Source of the DNA: Posidoniimonas corsicana
GTDB taxonomy: Bacteria; Planctomycetota; Planctomycetia; Pirellulales; Lacipirellulaceae
Direction of reading: 5' to 3'
NCBI RefSeq assembly: GCF_007859765.1
Contig: NZ_SIHJ01000011.1
Location: forward strand, 1-43,877
Length of the DNA: 43,877 nt
A program made the position numbers and the translations under genes. Within the stretch, counting starts at the first letter, position 1; each line of letters begins with the position of its first letter. Positions 35,430 to 43,756 of the stretch are shown here, piece by piece. The notes beneath the pieces are model-generated. The model was not told the DNA's origin. It ran no database searches and saw only the letters and a list, made by a program, of their open reading frames with translations.

Positions 35430-37265
35430 ATGAATCGCATATACGCGCTGCTGGCGACAACTCTGTTCATGTCGCTCGCCACGCAGCTCCCCGCCGAGCA
35501 GTTTTCGAAGCTCACCGGCCCGGTAAACGTCCGCCCGGTGCAGTCCGGCAAGCAGATCAACGTGCCGTACATCACCTGGGGTGGCGATGTCACGACCTTC
35601 TTCGCCAACGGCGGTCTGGAGACCGAACCCGGTTCAATCTACGCGCAGGAAGGCCTGGACCTGAAGCTCACCCCGGGGGACGACTTCGTTCAGCAGGTCA
35701 AGGACTACATGTCGGGCAAGTCGCCGTTTCTCCGTGGCACATTCCGCATGCTCGGCCAGGCAAGCGGCGTCCTGGGGCAGGACCCGCGCACCAAGCCGGT
35801 GGTGATTCTGCAGCTCTCCTGGAGCGGCGGCGACCACATTGTCGCCCGCAAGGGGCTGCGCACCCTGAACGACCTCAAGCGTGACGGCAAGAAGGTCCGC
35901 ATCGCGTGCCAGCAGGGCGGCCCCCACGTCGGCCTGCTGTACGACGCGCTGGCCGCCGCCAAGCTCAGCAACCAGGACGTGGAGATCGTGTTTGTCGACG
36001 ACCTGACCGGCCCCAACGGCGCCGCGGAGAAGTTCCGCAGCGACAAGTCCATCGACGCCTGCTGCGTGATCACCCCCGACATGATCGGCCTGACCGGCGG
36101 GCTCGACTCCGAGGGGAGCGGCGCCGAGGGAACTGTTCAGGGCGCGCACGTGCTTGTTTCGACCCAGAACATGTCCCGCTCGATCGCCGACGTCTACGCC
36201 GTGCGGAGCGACTGGTACAAGGCCAACCGCGAGACCGTCGAGAAGTTTGTCGCCGGGTACCTCAAGGCGACCCCCGAGGTCACCAAGCTCCGCGACGACT
36301 TCGAGAAAACTCAGCGGATGTCCCGCGAGTACCGCCAGCTGCTGACCACCAGCCAACAGATCTTTGGCGAGGACGTGCTGCCCACGCTGGAGGTCGACGC
36401 GCACGGGCTGCTGCTCGACTGCCGATTCGTCGGCCTGCCAGGGCAGGTTGCGTTCTTCAACCAGCAGGGCAACCTCAGCGGCTTCGGCCCCAAAATGACC
36501 GCCGCGCTGGACCTGGCCACCAACTGGGGCTACGCCGACGGGCGCCGCGGCTTCGACCCGTCCGGGTTCGACTACCGCAAGATCGCCAGCCGCGCCGGCC
36601 TGCCCTACGTGGAACCCAAGACCATCGTCGAAGGCGAAGGCCTGGGCGAATTCCTGGACGACGACCTCGACACCCGCACCATCGTCAGCTTCACTATCTC
36701 GTTTGAGCCCAATCAGACCGACTTCTCCGTAGACCGCTACGGCGCCGAGTTCGACCGCGCCCTGCAGTCCGCCAGCACGTTCGGCGGCGCGGCGGTGGTG
36801 ATCCGCGGACACTCCGATCCGACCAAGACGCTGGTGCAGGCTATCAAGGCGGGTCTCGGGAAGGGGATTATCCGTCGCACCGGCCAGCAAGGAAACTACC
36901 GTTACTTTCTCAACTCCCAGGGCGGCGCGCGCGAGCTGGACCTCAGCCAGACCGGTGAGATGGTGCGGCTGATCAAGTCGGGCGCCTTTGAGGGCGCCAG
37001 CGACAGCCCGCTGCAGACCATGCAGGCCGCGCTAAATCTATCGCTGGCTCGGGCGGAGCAGGTGAAGCAGGCGATCGTCAAGCACGCCGAGCAGGAGGGC
37101 GTGAGCGTCAACCTGTCGCAGCTGCAGCCGGTCGGCGCTGGCATCTCCGACCCGGTCATCTCGAAGCCGTCCAACATGGCCGAGGCGCGGCAGAACATGC
37201 GGGTCGAGTTCCGCATCGTGAAGGTCAACCCCGAAGAGCTGTCGGAGACCGACTTCGACTTCTAG
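35430..37265 (+). CDS. NitT/TauT substrate-binding protein fused to OmpA-like domain
   Basis: 611 residues from the ATG at 35430 (GGAG site, spacing 7); an ATG 12 bases upstream is less likely. Signal peptide MNRIYALLATTLFMSLATQLP. Residues about 40-370 are an SBP of the NMT1/SsuA type (PYITWGGDVTTFFANGG, SQDVEIVFVDDLTGP-like segment, DACCVITPDMIGL). Residues about 420-611 form an OmpA/MotB peptidoglycan-binding domain (TDFSVDRYGAEFDRALQSAS, VIRGHSDPT, then an insertion, LSLARAEQVKQAIVKHA). This would tie a solute receptor to the cell wall. SBPs normally end without such a domain. Confidence 0.85.
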   Translation: MNRIYALLATTLFMSLATQLPAEQFSKLTGPVNVRPVQSGKQINVPYITWGGDVTTFFANGGLETEPGSIYAQEGLDLKLTPGDDFVQQVKDYMSGKSPFLRGTFRMLGQASGVLGQDPRTKPVVILQLSWSGGDHIVARKGLRTLNDLKRDGKKVRIACQQGGPHVGLLYDALAAAKLSNQDVEIVFVDDLTGPNGAAEKFRSDKSIDACCVITPDMIGLTGGLDSEGSGAEGTVQGAHVLVSTQNMSRSIADVYAVRSDWYKANRETVEKFVAGYLKATPEVTKLRDDFEKTQRMSREYRQLLTTSQQIFGEDVLPTLEVDAHGLLLDCRFVGLPGQVAFFNQQGNLSGFGPKMTAALDLATNWGYADGRRGFDPSGFDYRKIASRAGLPYVEPKTIVEGEGLGEFLDDDLDTRTIVSFTISFEPNQTDFSVDRYGAEFDRALQSASTFGGAAVVIRGHSDPTKTLVQAIKAGLGKGIIRRTGQQGNYRYFLNSQGGARELDLSQTGEMVRLIKSGAFEGASDSPLQTMQAALNLSLARAEQVKQAIVKHAEQEGVSVNLSQLQPVGAGISDPVISKPSNMAEARQNMRVEFRIVKVNPEELSETDFDF

Positions 37266-37307
37266 CGGCTTGGGCGACCGGGGTGATTCGTACCTAGGAG
37301 ACAAGGC

Positions 37308-38240
37308 ATGTTGCGCACATACATCCCAGCGATGCTCGGCCTCGCACTGCTGACCAGCACGGCCCACGCCGCCGGCGACCTCAACATCGTGGTGATCCTC
37401 GACAACTCTGGGTCGATGGCCGAGCGGATGCCCACCGGGGGCACGCGGATCGAGGCCGCCAAGCAGGCGTTGCTGCGGGTGCTGGAGCAGACCCCAGAAG
37501 GGGCCAGTGTCGGCGTGCTGCTGCTCAACCCCGGCCCCAGCGGGCCGTGGCTCGTGCCGCTGGGACCGGTTGACCAGCAGGCCACCCGCGCCGCGGTAAG
37601 CGGCCTGCGAGCCAACGGCCGCACGCCGCTGGGCGGGGCCATGAAGACCGCCGCCGACGCCTTGCTGAAGGTCCGCGAGGGCCAACGCTACGGCGACTAC
37701 AAGCTGTTGGTGGTGTCCGATGGCGAAGCCACCGACGGCAATCTGGTTGAACGGTACCTCCCGCAGATCCAGTCGCGGGGGCTGCTGGTCGACGTGATCG
37801 GCGTCGCGATGCCGAACCGCCACAGCCTGGCCACCCGCGCCAGCACCTACCGCAAGGCGGACGACCCGGCCTCGCTGGAGAAGGCTATCTCCGCAGTCGT
37901 ACTCGGGGAGAGCTCGGGCGGCGCTTCGGACGACGCCGGCGAGAGCGACTTCGAGCTCTTGGCGCCGATCCCGGGCGAGGTCGCCACCGCTGTCATCGCC
38001 GCCCTGACCACCGCTGAGAACGCGCCGATCGGCTCGGGATCGCCGCGCCGAAACCGCAGCCCTCAGTCACAGACCCGTCAGTCGCCACCGGCGCCAGGCC
38101 CGCAGCACGCCGGCAACGCCCAAGGGCAGGCGGTACCGCCGCCCGATGATGATGGGTTCTCCCTCTCAACCCTCTTTATCGCGGGATTCATCCTGTTCGT
38201 TGTGCTGAGGGTCGTCTCGACGATTGGCAAGGCCCGCTAG
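37308..38240 (+). CDS. VWA-domain protein with C-terminal membrane anchor
   Basis: 310 residues with signal peptide MLRTYIPAMLGLALLTSTAHA and a VWA fold with a complete MIDAS: D32-x-S34-x-S36 (LDNSGSMAER), Thr in NGRTPLGGAM and Asp in VSDGEATDG. A Pro/Ser/Gln-rich linker precedes a TM segment (LSTLFIAGFILFVVLRVV). It should sit in the periplasm anchored to the membrane and bind a partner through the metal site. AGGAGA precedes the start. It lies between the two SBP-OmpA genes, so it is probably part of the same complex. Confidence 0.88.
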   Translation: MLRTYIPAMLGLALLTSTAHAAGDLNIVVILDNSGSMAERMPTGGTRIEAAKQALLRVLEQTPEGASVGVLLLNPGPSGPWLVPLGPVDQQATRAAVSGLRANGRTPLGGAMKTAADALLKVREGQRYGDYKLLVVSDGEATDGNLVERYLPQIQSRGLLVDVIGVAMPNRHSLATRASTYRKADDPASLEKAISAVVLGESSGGASDDAGESDFELLAPIPGEVATAVIAALTTAENAPIGSGSPRRNRSPQSQTRQSPPAPGPQHAGNAQGQAVPPPDDDGFSLSTLFIAGFILFVVLRVVSTIGKAR

Positions 38241-38320
38241 CGGAGTCACAATAGGGGTCCGGCAGGTCGGTCGTGAGCCGGCCTAGCGGGACCACTTCAC
38301 ATCACCCAGGGAGCATCGGA

Positions 38321-39868
38321 GTGTCGAAGGGCAAGCTGCTTGCCGTCTGCGTCGTCTGGCTGATGCTCCTGTCGGTCGGGGTGGCGACATGGAAGGTGTT
38401 CTTCGCACCCGCCGCCGCCGTCAGCCAGGCCGAGCGCGAGCGGCAGGAAGCCGAGCAGGCGCGGCTCGAGCGCGAGCAGCGCATGAGCCGCGGCGGCGCC
38501 GAGAGCCGCTACCGCACCGAGGTCACGATCGCGCTGGACGGCTTCAGCGGCTACGCCGTGCTCCGCTCGCCCGCGTTCGCGGAGGACCTGCGGCGCCAGG
38601 GCATTCGGCTCAACCTGATCGACGACGGCGCCGACTACCCCGCCCGGCTCAAGTCGCTCAAAGAGGGCCAAGCCGACCTGGCGGTGTTCACCATCGATGC
38701 TTTGGTCAAGGCGTCCGCCCAGGCGGGCGACCTGCCCGCCACCATCGTCGCCGTGATCGACGAGACCGCCGGCGCCGACGCGATGCTCGCGTACAAGCAG
38801 ACCTACCCCAATGTCGACGCGCTCAACGACCCCGACACCCGCTTCGTGCTCACGCCGGACTCCCCCAGCGAGACCCTGGCCCGGGTGGTGATGTCGCGAT
38901 TCCAGCTCGACCTGCTCCCCGACGACCCGTACATCGCCGTGGCCGACGCGGCCGCGGTGGTGAAGAAGTACAAGGACTCGCGCCCCACCGACAACCTGGC
39001 CTACGTGCTGTGGGAGCCGTACGTCACGCAGATGCTCAAGAATGACCGCGTGCACGTGGTGGCCGACAGCTCGCGGTTCCCGTCGACCATCGTCGACGTG
39101 CTGGTCGCCAGCGATGACTTCGTCACGAAGAACCCGGAGACCGTGGTGCAGGTGGTGCGGTCGTACCTCAAGGCGAACTACGACCACCGCTCCGACAGCG
39201 ACCGAGTACGGCTGGTCGTGGAGGACTCGGCCGACGCCGGTGCCAAGCTCACCCAGGAGGAGGCCACCCGCCTGGTCGAGGGCGTTTGGTGGAAGAACAC
39301 CCAGGAGAACCTGGCACACATGGGCGTACGCACCGGCACGCGGCTGCCGCACATCGAGGACATGATCTCGCGCGTGACGAAGCTGCTGCTGGAGTCCGGC
39401 GCCATCAATTCCGACCCCACCGGCGGCCGCCCCAACTACCTGTACAACGACAACATCCTCCAGCAGCTCTCCTCGTTCCACCCCGGCGAGGACGGCGAGC
39501 AGATCCGCGGCGTGTCGCTGCCGGCGCTGTCCGACCAGCAGTGGGGATCGCTGGTCACGGTCGGCTCGGCCCGGGCGCCCACGCTGGTGTTCGCCCGCGG
39601 CACGGCGCGGCTTACCGGCCGCAGCCAGTCGCTGCTGGACGAACTCGCCGCGTCGCTCGAGTCGACACGCTATTATGTGATCGTCCGGGGCAACGCGTCC
39701 CGCCGTGGCGACCCGGAGGCCAACAAGCGCCTCGCCGAGCAGCGGGCCCAGCAGGTCGAACGCTACCTGGTGGGTCAGGGTGTGGACGCCAACCGCATCC
39801 GGGCGATCGGCGTGGAGCCCAGCGGCAGCACCTCGGTCTCGTTTGTGCTGGGCGAGCTACCCTACTAG
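38321..39868 (+). CDS. Membrane-anchored SBP-OmpA fusion, second copy
   Basis: 515 residues from the GTG at 38321 (AGGGAG, spacing 7); a GTG at 38273 would add 16 residues with no better site. One N-terminal TM (LLAVCVVWLMLLSVGVATWK), a short coiled coil rich in Glu/Arg, then an SBP domain (RYRTEVTIALDGFSGYAVLR, DLAVFTIDALVKAS, YVLWEPYVTQML, VVRSYLKANYDH). The C-terminal OmpA domain is VIVRGNASRRGDPEANKRLA with QVERYLVGQGVDANRIRAIG. It has the same two domains as the gene at 35430 but is held in the membrane rather than secreted free. Confidence 0.85.
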   Translation: MSKGKLLAVCVVWLMLLSVGVATWKVFFAPAAAVSQAERERQEAEQARLEREQRMSRGGAESRYRTEVTIALDGFSGYAVLRSPAFAEDLRRQGIRLNLIDDGADYPARLKSLKEGQADLAVFTIDALVKASAQAGDLPATIVAVIDETAGADAMLAYKQTYPNVDALNDPDTRFVLTPDSPSETLARVVMSRFQLDLLPDDPYIAVADAAAVVKKYKDSRPTDNLAYVLWEPYVTQMLKNDRVHVVADSSRFPSTIVDVLVASDDFVTKNPETVVQVVRSYLKANYDHRSDSDRVRLVVEDSADAGAKLTQEEATRLVEGVWWKNTQENLAHMGVRTGTRLPHIEDMISRVTKLLLESGAINSDPTGGRPNYLYNDNILQQLSSFHPGEDGEQIRGVSLPALSDQQWGSLVTVGSARAPTLVFARGTARLTGRSQSLLDELAASLESTRYYVIVRGNASRRGDPEANKRLAEQRAQQVERYLVGQGVDANRIRAIGVEPSGSTSVSFVLGELPY

Positions 39869-39926
39869 ACTCCTGTACGCGACCTAGACTCCAGCATGCG
39901 AAGCGGCGCGACCCACGCGGCGGCAG

Positions 39927-40646
39927 ATGGACGACGTAAAGAAAAAAGTCCTGCTTGATCTGTTTGTCTCGCCCTGGACATTGGCGCCGATTGTTGGCGG
40001 GCTCAGCGCCCTGCTGGTTTCCTGGGGGATGGACGGCAACACGGCGCTCAGCCTGTTCGGCGTCGGCTCGGTGCTCACCGGCCTGGGCATCCAGGCGACG
40101 CGGCTGATCATGGGCGTCGAGGAGCTGACCGAGAAGGCCCACGGCTACCTCACGGAAAAGGAGAAACGGGAACAAACCGAAAAACTCGACCAGCTGGCCG
40201 CCCGCCTGAGCCAAGACGACGACCCGCGGACCGAAGAATGCCTGCGGCGGCTCCGCTCGCTGTACGGTTCGCTCGAGGCCGACCCGCCGACCGGGCACAC
40301 CGCGGTCGCGTTCCGGCAAAAAGTGGACAAGCTGTTCCACGCGGCCGTGCGGCAGCTGCAGCGCTCGCTCGAATTGTGGGAGAAGGCCAAACGCCTGCCC
40401 GTGGGAACTGGGCGGCCGCTGCTGGACGAACGCAAGAAGGCGGTGAACGAGGTGGTGCTGACGGTTAATCACCTGGCCAGCACCGTCGAGCAGTTCCACG
40501 CCTACCAACTCAAGGACACCGACGACGAGCTCGCCACGCTCCGCGAGGAACTGGGCAAGACCATCGAGGCCGCTCGCCGCGCGGACGAGGTCATCGACTC
40601 GCTCGATTCCCCAACCATGTACGACAAGGCCGAGTTCGAGAGCTAA
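39927..40646 (+). CDS. Two-TM protein with long coiled coil
   Basis: 239 residues. TM segments at about 12-32 (LFVSPWTLAPIVGGLSALLVSW) and 40-60 (LSLFGVGSVLTGLGIQATRLIM), followed by a helical, charged cytoplasmic domain to the end. No family is recognised. Placed just before the PspA-like gene, it may be the membrane partner of that protein. Confidence 0.65.
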   Translation: MDDVKKKVLLDLFVSPWTLAPIVGGLSALLVSWGMDGNTALSLFGVGSVLTGLGIQATRLIMGVEELTEKAHGYLTEKEKREQTEKLDQLAARLSQDDDPRTEECLRRLRSLYGSLEADPPTGHTAVAFRQKVDKLFHAAVRQLQRSLELWEKAKRLPVGTGRPLLDERKKAVNEVVLTVNHLASTVEQFHAYQLKDTDDELATLREELGKTIEAARRADEVIDSLDSPTMYDKAEFES

Positions 40647-40700
40647 CCCGGCTCTCCCGCGCCAACCGTTAATCGCCCCCAACGCAAAGCGAGGGTTTAG

Positions 40701-41513
40701 ATGTTCAAGGCAGTCAGCAAGCTGACCAGGGCCCTGTGGTACCTGGTCACGTTCCGCATCGACAAGGCGAGCGAAACGCTCCGCATGAACCCGGGCGTGG
40801 TCTCCGCGAACTACGACCGCATCATCGACGAGAAGCGCAGCCGCATCAACCAGTACAAGGACGCCATCGCCGCGATGATCGCGCAGGAGGAGTCTAAGAA
40901 GGAGAAGCTCAAGGGCCTTACCGACGAGATCGAACGGCTCGAGAAGCTTAAGGCAGGCGCCGCCGCCAAGGCGCGGCAGGTGGCCGAGAAGCACGGCGGC
41001 GATGTCGAGGCCACCCGCGCCGACGCCGAGTACCAGAAGTGCCAGACCGCCTTTTCCGACTTCACCAGCACCCTCAACGAGAAGCAGGCCCGCGCCACCG
41101 AGATCGAGGGCGACATCGAGCAGCTGATGGAGAACGTGAACCGCCACAAGCTGCAGATCCAGAGCCAGATGCGCGACCTGGAGAAGCTCGCCGAGGAGAA
41201 GCACGACGCGGTGGCCACGATCCTCTCGGCCAAGGAGGAGCAGCAGATCGCCGACCTCATGACCGGCCTGTCCGAGGACCGCACCAGCGAAGAGCTCCGC
41301 GAGCTCCGCGAGCTGCGACAGAAGGCTTCCGCCAAGGCTCGCGTCAGCCGCGAGCTGGCCGGGCTCGACACCAAGCAGGCCGAGGCCGAGTTCATGGACT
41401 TCGCCGCCACGAGCCAGGCCAACGACGAGTTCGACGCGCTGATCGGCCTGACCAACAAGTCCGCCGAATCCGATTCCGACGGCTCGGAGCCGACAAGAAT
41501 CCCCGAGGCGTAA
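40701..41513 (+). CDS. PspA/IM30-like coiled-coil protein
   Basis: 270 residues, almost entirely helical coiled coil with few prolines. Similar in size and layout to PspA/Vipp1: an N-terminal amphipathic helix (MFKAVSKLTRALWYLVTF), then alternating Glu/Lys/Arg heptads, ending in a short acidic tail. PspA binds stressed membrane and blocks proton leak. The identification rests on length, helix pattern and N-terminal membrane helix; sequence identity to PspA is weak, and another coiled-coil scaffold is possible. It lies between a two-TM protein and the SBP lipoprotein. Confidence 0.6.
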   Translation: MFKAVSKLTRALWYLVTFRIDKASETLRMNPGVVSANYDRIIDEKRSRINQYKDAIAAMIAQEESKKEKLKGLTDEIERLEKLKAGAAAKARQVAEKHGGDVEATRADAEYQKCQTAFSDFTSTLNEKQARATEIEGDIEQLMENVNRHKLQIQSQMRDLEKLAEEKHDAVATILSAKEEQQIADLMTGLSEDRTSEELRELRELRQKASAKARVSRELAGLDTKQAEAEFMDFAATSQANDEFDALIGLTNKSAESDSDGSEPTRIPEA

Positions 41514-41564
41514 CGAATCACACTCGTCATCCACCACACTCCCCGTGGGCAAAGGAACCAACCC

Positions 41565-42650
41565 ATGCGTAACTTGAAACCCCTCGCGTGCCTGGCGCTG
41601 ATCTCGCTGATGGTCGGCTGCACCGGCGGAAAGTCCGACTCCTCCGGCGGCGACGCCGCACCCGCAGACACCCCCGTCTTTAGCCTAGCCTGGAGCGAGT
41701 ACCCCAGCTGGTCCGTGTTCGGCGTGGCCCACGAGAAGGGCCTGCTCGACAAGGACGAGGGCAAGCTCGGCGAGATCGAAAAGAAGTGGGGCGTCGACAT
41801 CGTGCTGGTCCAGGCCGACTACGACCCCTGCCTGGCCCAGTACGGCAACTCCACCGTGGACGCCGTCTGCATGACCAACATGGACAGCCTGGCGCCCGCG
41901 TCCGGGCGTGACTCCGTGGCGATCCTGCCGACCTCCACCAGCGTCGGCGCCGACGCGTGCATCGCGGTCGGCGTCGACTCGATCGACGCGCTCAAGGGCG
42001 AGCCCACCTACGGCCTGGAGAAGTCGGTGTCGCAGTACGCGTTCGAACGCTGCCTGGAGCTCGAGGGCCAGGACCCCTCGGAGTTCGAGTTCAAGAACAT
42101 GGACCCCGGAGTGGCCGCGCAGGCCATGCAGGGCGGCGACGAGAACATCAAGTCCATCATGGTCTGGAACCCGTTCGTGCTGCAGACCCTGCGTGACCGC
42201 GAGGGCTCCAAGCGGCTGTTCGACTCGCGGAAGATCCCCGAGGAGATCATCGACATGGTGGTGGTCAGCAAGGCGTCGCTCGCCAAGCCCGGCGGCGACA
42301 AGTTCGCGCACGCCCTGATCGACGCCTTCTACCAGGTCAACGCCCACCTGGCCGACGACGCCACCCGCGCCGACACGCTCAAGGCGCTCGGCGAGAAGTT
42401 CTCCAGCCTCGGCGTCGACGACATGGAGATCGTCGTCGAGGAGACCCAGATGTACGCCACGCCGGACGCCGGCATCGGCCTGTTCGAGCAGCAGAAGTTC
42501 CAGAACGAAACCATGCCCATGGTGGTCGACTTCTGCGCCTCGCACGACATCGTGGCCGAGAAGCCGACCGTCGGCTTCGGCAAGGCCGACGCGCAGCTCA
42601 ACTTCGACGCGTCGTACATGAAGGCGGTCAAGTCGGGCGCCGCCGAGTAG
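41565..42650 (+). CDS. ABC transporter substrate-binding lipoprotein, NitT/TauT type
   Basis: 361 residues with a lipobox (LMVGC, C19) and a Ser/Gly/Asp-rich linker. The SBP domain includes FSLAWSEYPSWSVFGVAHEK, QYGNSTVDAVCMTNMDSLA, and the second-lobe KSIMVWNPFVLQTLRDREG. It resembles ABC receptors for nitrate, taurine and other small organics. AAAGGA lies upstream. The next gene is the permease, with a strong hairpin between, so this is the conventional receptor of the transporter. Confidence 0.92.
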   Translation: MRNLKPLACLALISLMVGCTGGKSDSSGGDAAPADTPVFSLAWSEYPSWSVFGVAHEKGLLDKDEGKLGEIEKKWGVDIVLVQADYDPCLAQYGNSTVDAVCMTNMDSLAPASGRDSVAILPTSTSVGADACIAVGVDSIDALKGEPTYGLEKSVSQYAFERCLELEGQDPSEFEFKNMDPGVAAQAMQGGDENIKSIMVWNPFVLQTLRDREGSKRLFDSRKIPEEIIDMVVVSKASLAKPGGDKFAHALIDAFYQVNAHLADDATRADTLKALGEKFSSLGVDDMEIVVEETQMYATPDAGIGLFEQQKFQNETMPMVVDFCASHDIVAEKPTVGFGKADAQLNFDASYMKAVKSGAAE

Positions 42651-42681
42651 CCCGACGCCGCCGCTACAATCCCAACCGCCC

Positions 42682-42708
42682 AGGGCACGGGGACCTTCCC
42701 CGTGCCCT
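42682..42708 (+). promoter_or_regulatory. Strong intercistronic hairpin between SBP and permease genes
   Basis: An 11-bp perfect stem (AGGGCACGGGG with CCCCGTGCCCT) and a 5-base loop (ACCTT), with no T-run. It sits 32 bp after the SBP stop and 45 bp before the permease ATG. Such stems protect the upstream mRNA and make SBP more abundant than permease, a common ABC operon design. Confidence 0.7.
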
Positions 42709-42752
42709 CGCGCGTTGACTCCCAGCTCCTCTTCCCGCCCGAGCCGACCCGC

Positions 42753-43547
42753 ATGATCCGCCGGCCCATCAGCCTCCAGAGCCGCGTCCTGCTGGGCGCG
42801 GCGAGCGTCGCCGTGCTGCTCGGCGTGTACGCGTGGATGTCCCACCGCGCTCACGTCGAGAACCCCCGCAACAAGACCCTGCCCAACCTCTCGCAGTTCC
42901 AGGAGGGCTGGTCACGCATCGCCGCCGGCGAGGGCGGCATCGACTTCTGGGCCGACGTGCGCGCCTCGGCCAGCCGGCTGGCGGTCGGCGTGGGCGCGGG
43001 CGTGCTGCTGGCGTTTGTCGTCGGGCTGGCGATGGGCTGCTTCTCGTCGGTCGACGCGGTGCTGATGCCGCCCATCTCGTTCTTCGCCAAGATCCCCCCC
43101 ACCGCGATGCTGGCGGTCTACTTCGTGTTCTTCGGCGTCACGGGCATCAAGATCTTTGTCGCGCTGATCGCGTTCGGCATCTTCCCCACGCTCGCGCAGT
43201 CCATCGCGCAGGCCGCGCACAAAGACGTCGACGAGCACACCCTGTACAAGTCCTACACGCTGGGCGCGTCGAACTTCGAGGTGGTGTGGGAGGTGGTGCT
43301 GCGGCAGATCCTGCCCCGCATCATCGAGAACGCGCGGCTGCAGATCGGCCCGGCGATGGTGTTCCTGATCGCGGCCGAGTTCGCGCTGGCCGACCAGGGC
43401 TTCGGCTACACGCTCCGCATGCAGTCGCGGCTGCAGAACATGAACATCGTGTACACCTACCTCGCGCTGCTCGGCGCCACCGGCCTGGTGATCGACTGGC
43501 TGCTGATCCTGCTCCGCCGCAAGACCTGCCCCTGGTTCGGCGACTGA
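42753..43547 (+). CDS. ABC transporter permease, NitT/TauT type
   Basis: 264 residues from the ATG at 42753; an upstream GTG lies inside the hairpin. About six TM segments: VLLGAASVAVLLGVYAW, LAVGVGAGVLLAFVVGLAMG, the FAKIPPTAMLAVYFVFF segment and so on. The EAA loop (SYTLGASNFEVVWEVVLRQI) contacts the ATPase. It is the membrane subunit of the importer whose ATPase gene lies at 31447-32355. Confidence 0.93.
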   Translation: MIRRPISLQSRVLLGAASVAVLLGVYAWMSHRAHVENPRNKTLPNLSQFQEGWSRIAAGEGGIDFWADVRASASRLAVGVGAGVLLAFVVGLAMGCFSSVDAVLMPPISFFAKIPPTAMLAVYFVFFGVTGIKIFVALIAFGIFPTLAQSIAQAAHKDVDEHTLYKSYTLGASNFEVVWEVVLRQILPRIIENARLQIGPAMVFLIAAEFALADQGFGYTLRMQSRLQNMNIVYTYLALLGATGLVIDWLLILLRRKTCPWFGD

Positions 43548-43655
43548 CAAGCGTCCGGAAGAAGCCTGCCACAGGGCGAATGCCAGGGATCCGGCAGGCA
43601 CTCAAGCGCCAGCCGGCCTTCCCCCTTTCCCCTGTCGCACTCCCCTTTTTGTCCG

Positions 43656-43698
43656 ACTTTTGTCCCTTCTGGCGCTATCGATTTTTAGGGACAAAAGT
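43656..43698. repeat. 12-bp inverted repeat at the right edge
   Basis: ACTTTTGTCCCT (43656-43667) and AGGGACAAAAGT (43687-43698), perfect, separated by 19 bases that end in a T-run. It may be the terminator of the permease operon or lie at the end of the insertion element whose transposase starts at 43757. Confidence 0.5.
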
Positions 43699-43756
43699 AG
43701 CTCTGTAGAAATCTTATCGTTGCTAGCTAAACTGTAGGTAGTGTTGTTTCCGTACG

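Noticed and set aside
35634-36890. 418-codon minus-strand frame
   Set aside because: Antisense shadow of the SBP-OmpA gene with the same biased composition.
39612-41561. 649-codon minus-strand frame
   Set aside because: Shadow of the coding strand of the SBP-OmpA, two-TM and PspA-like genes; Leu/Gly/Val/Arg rich as expected for the antisense of GC-rich genes.
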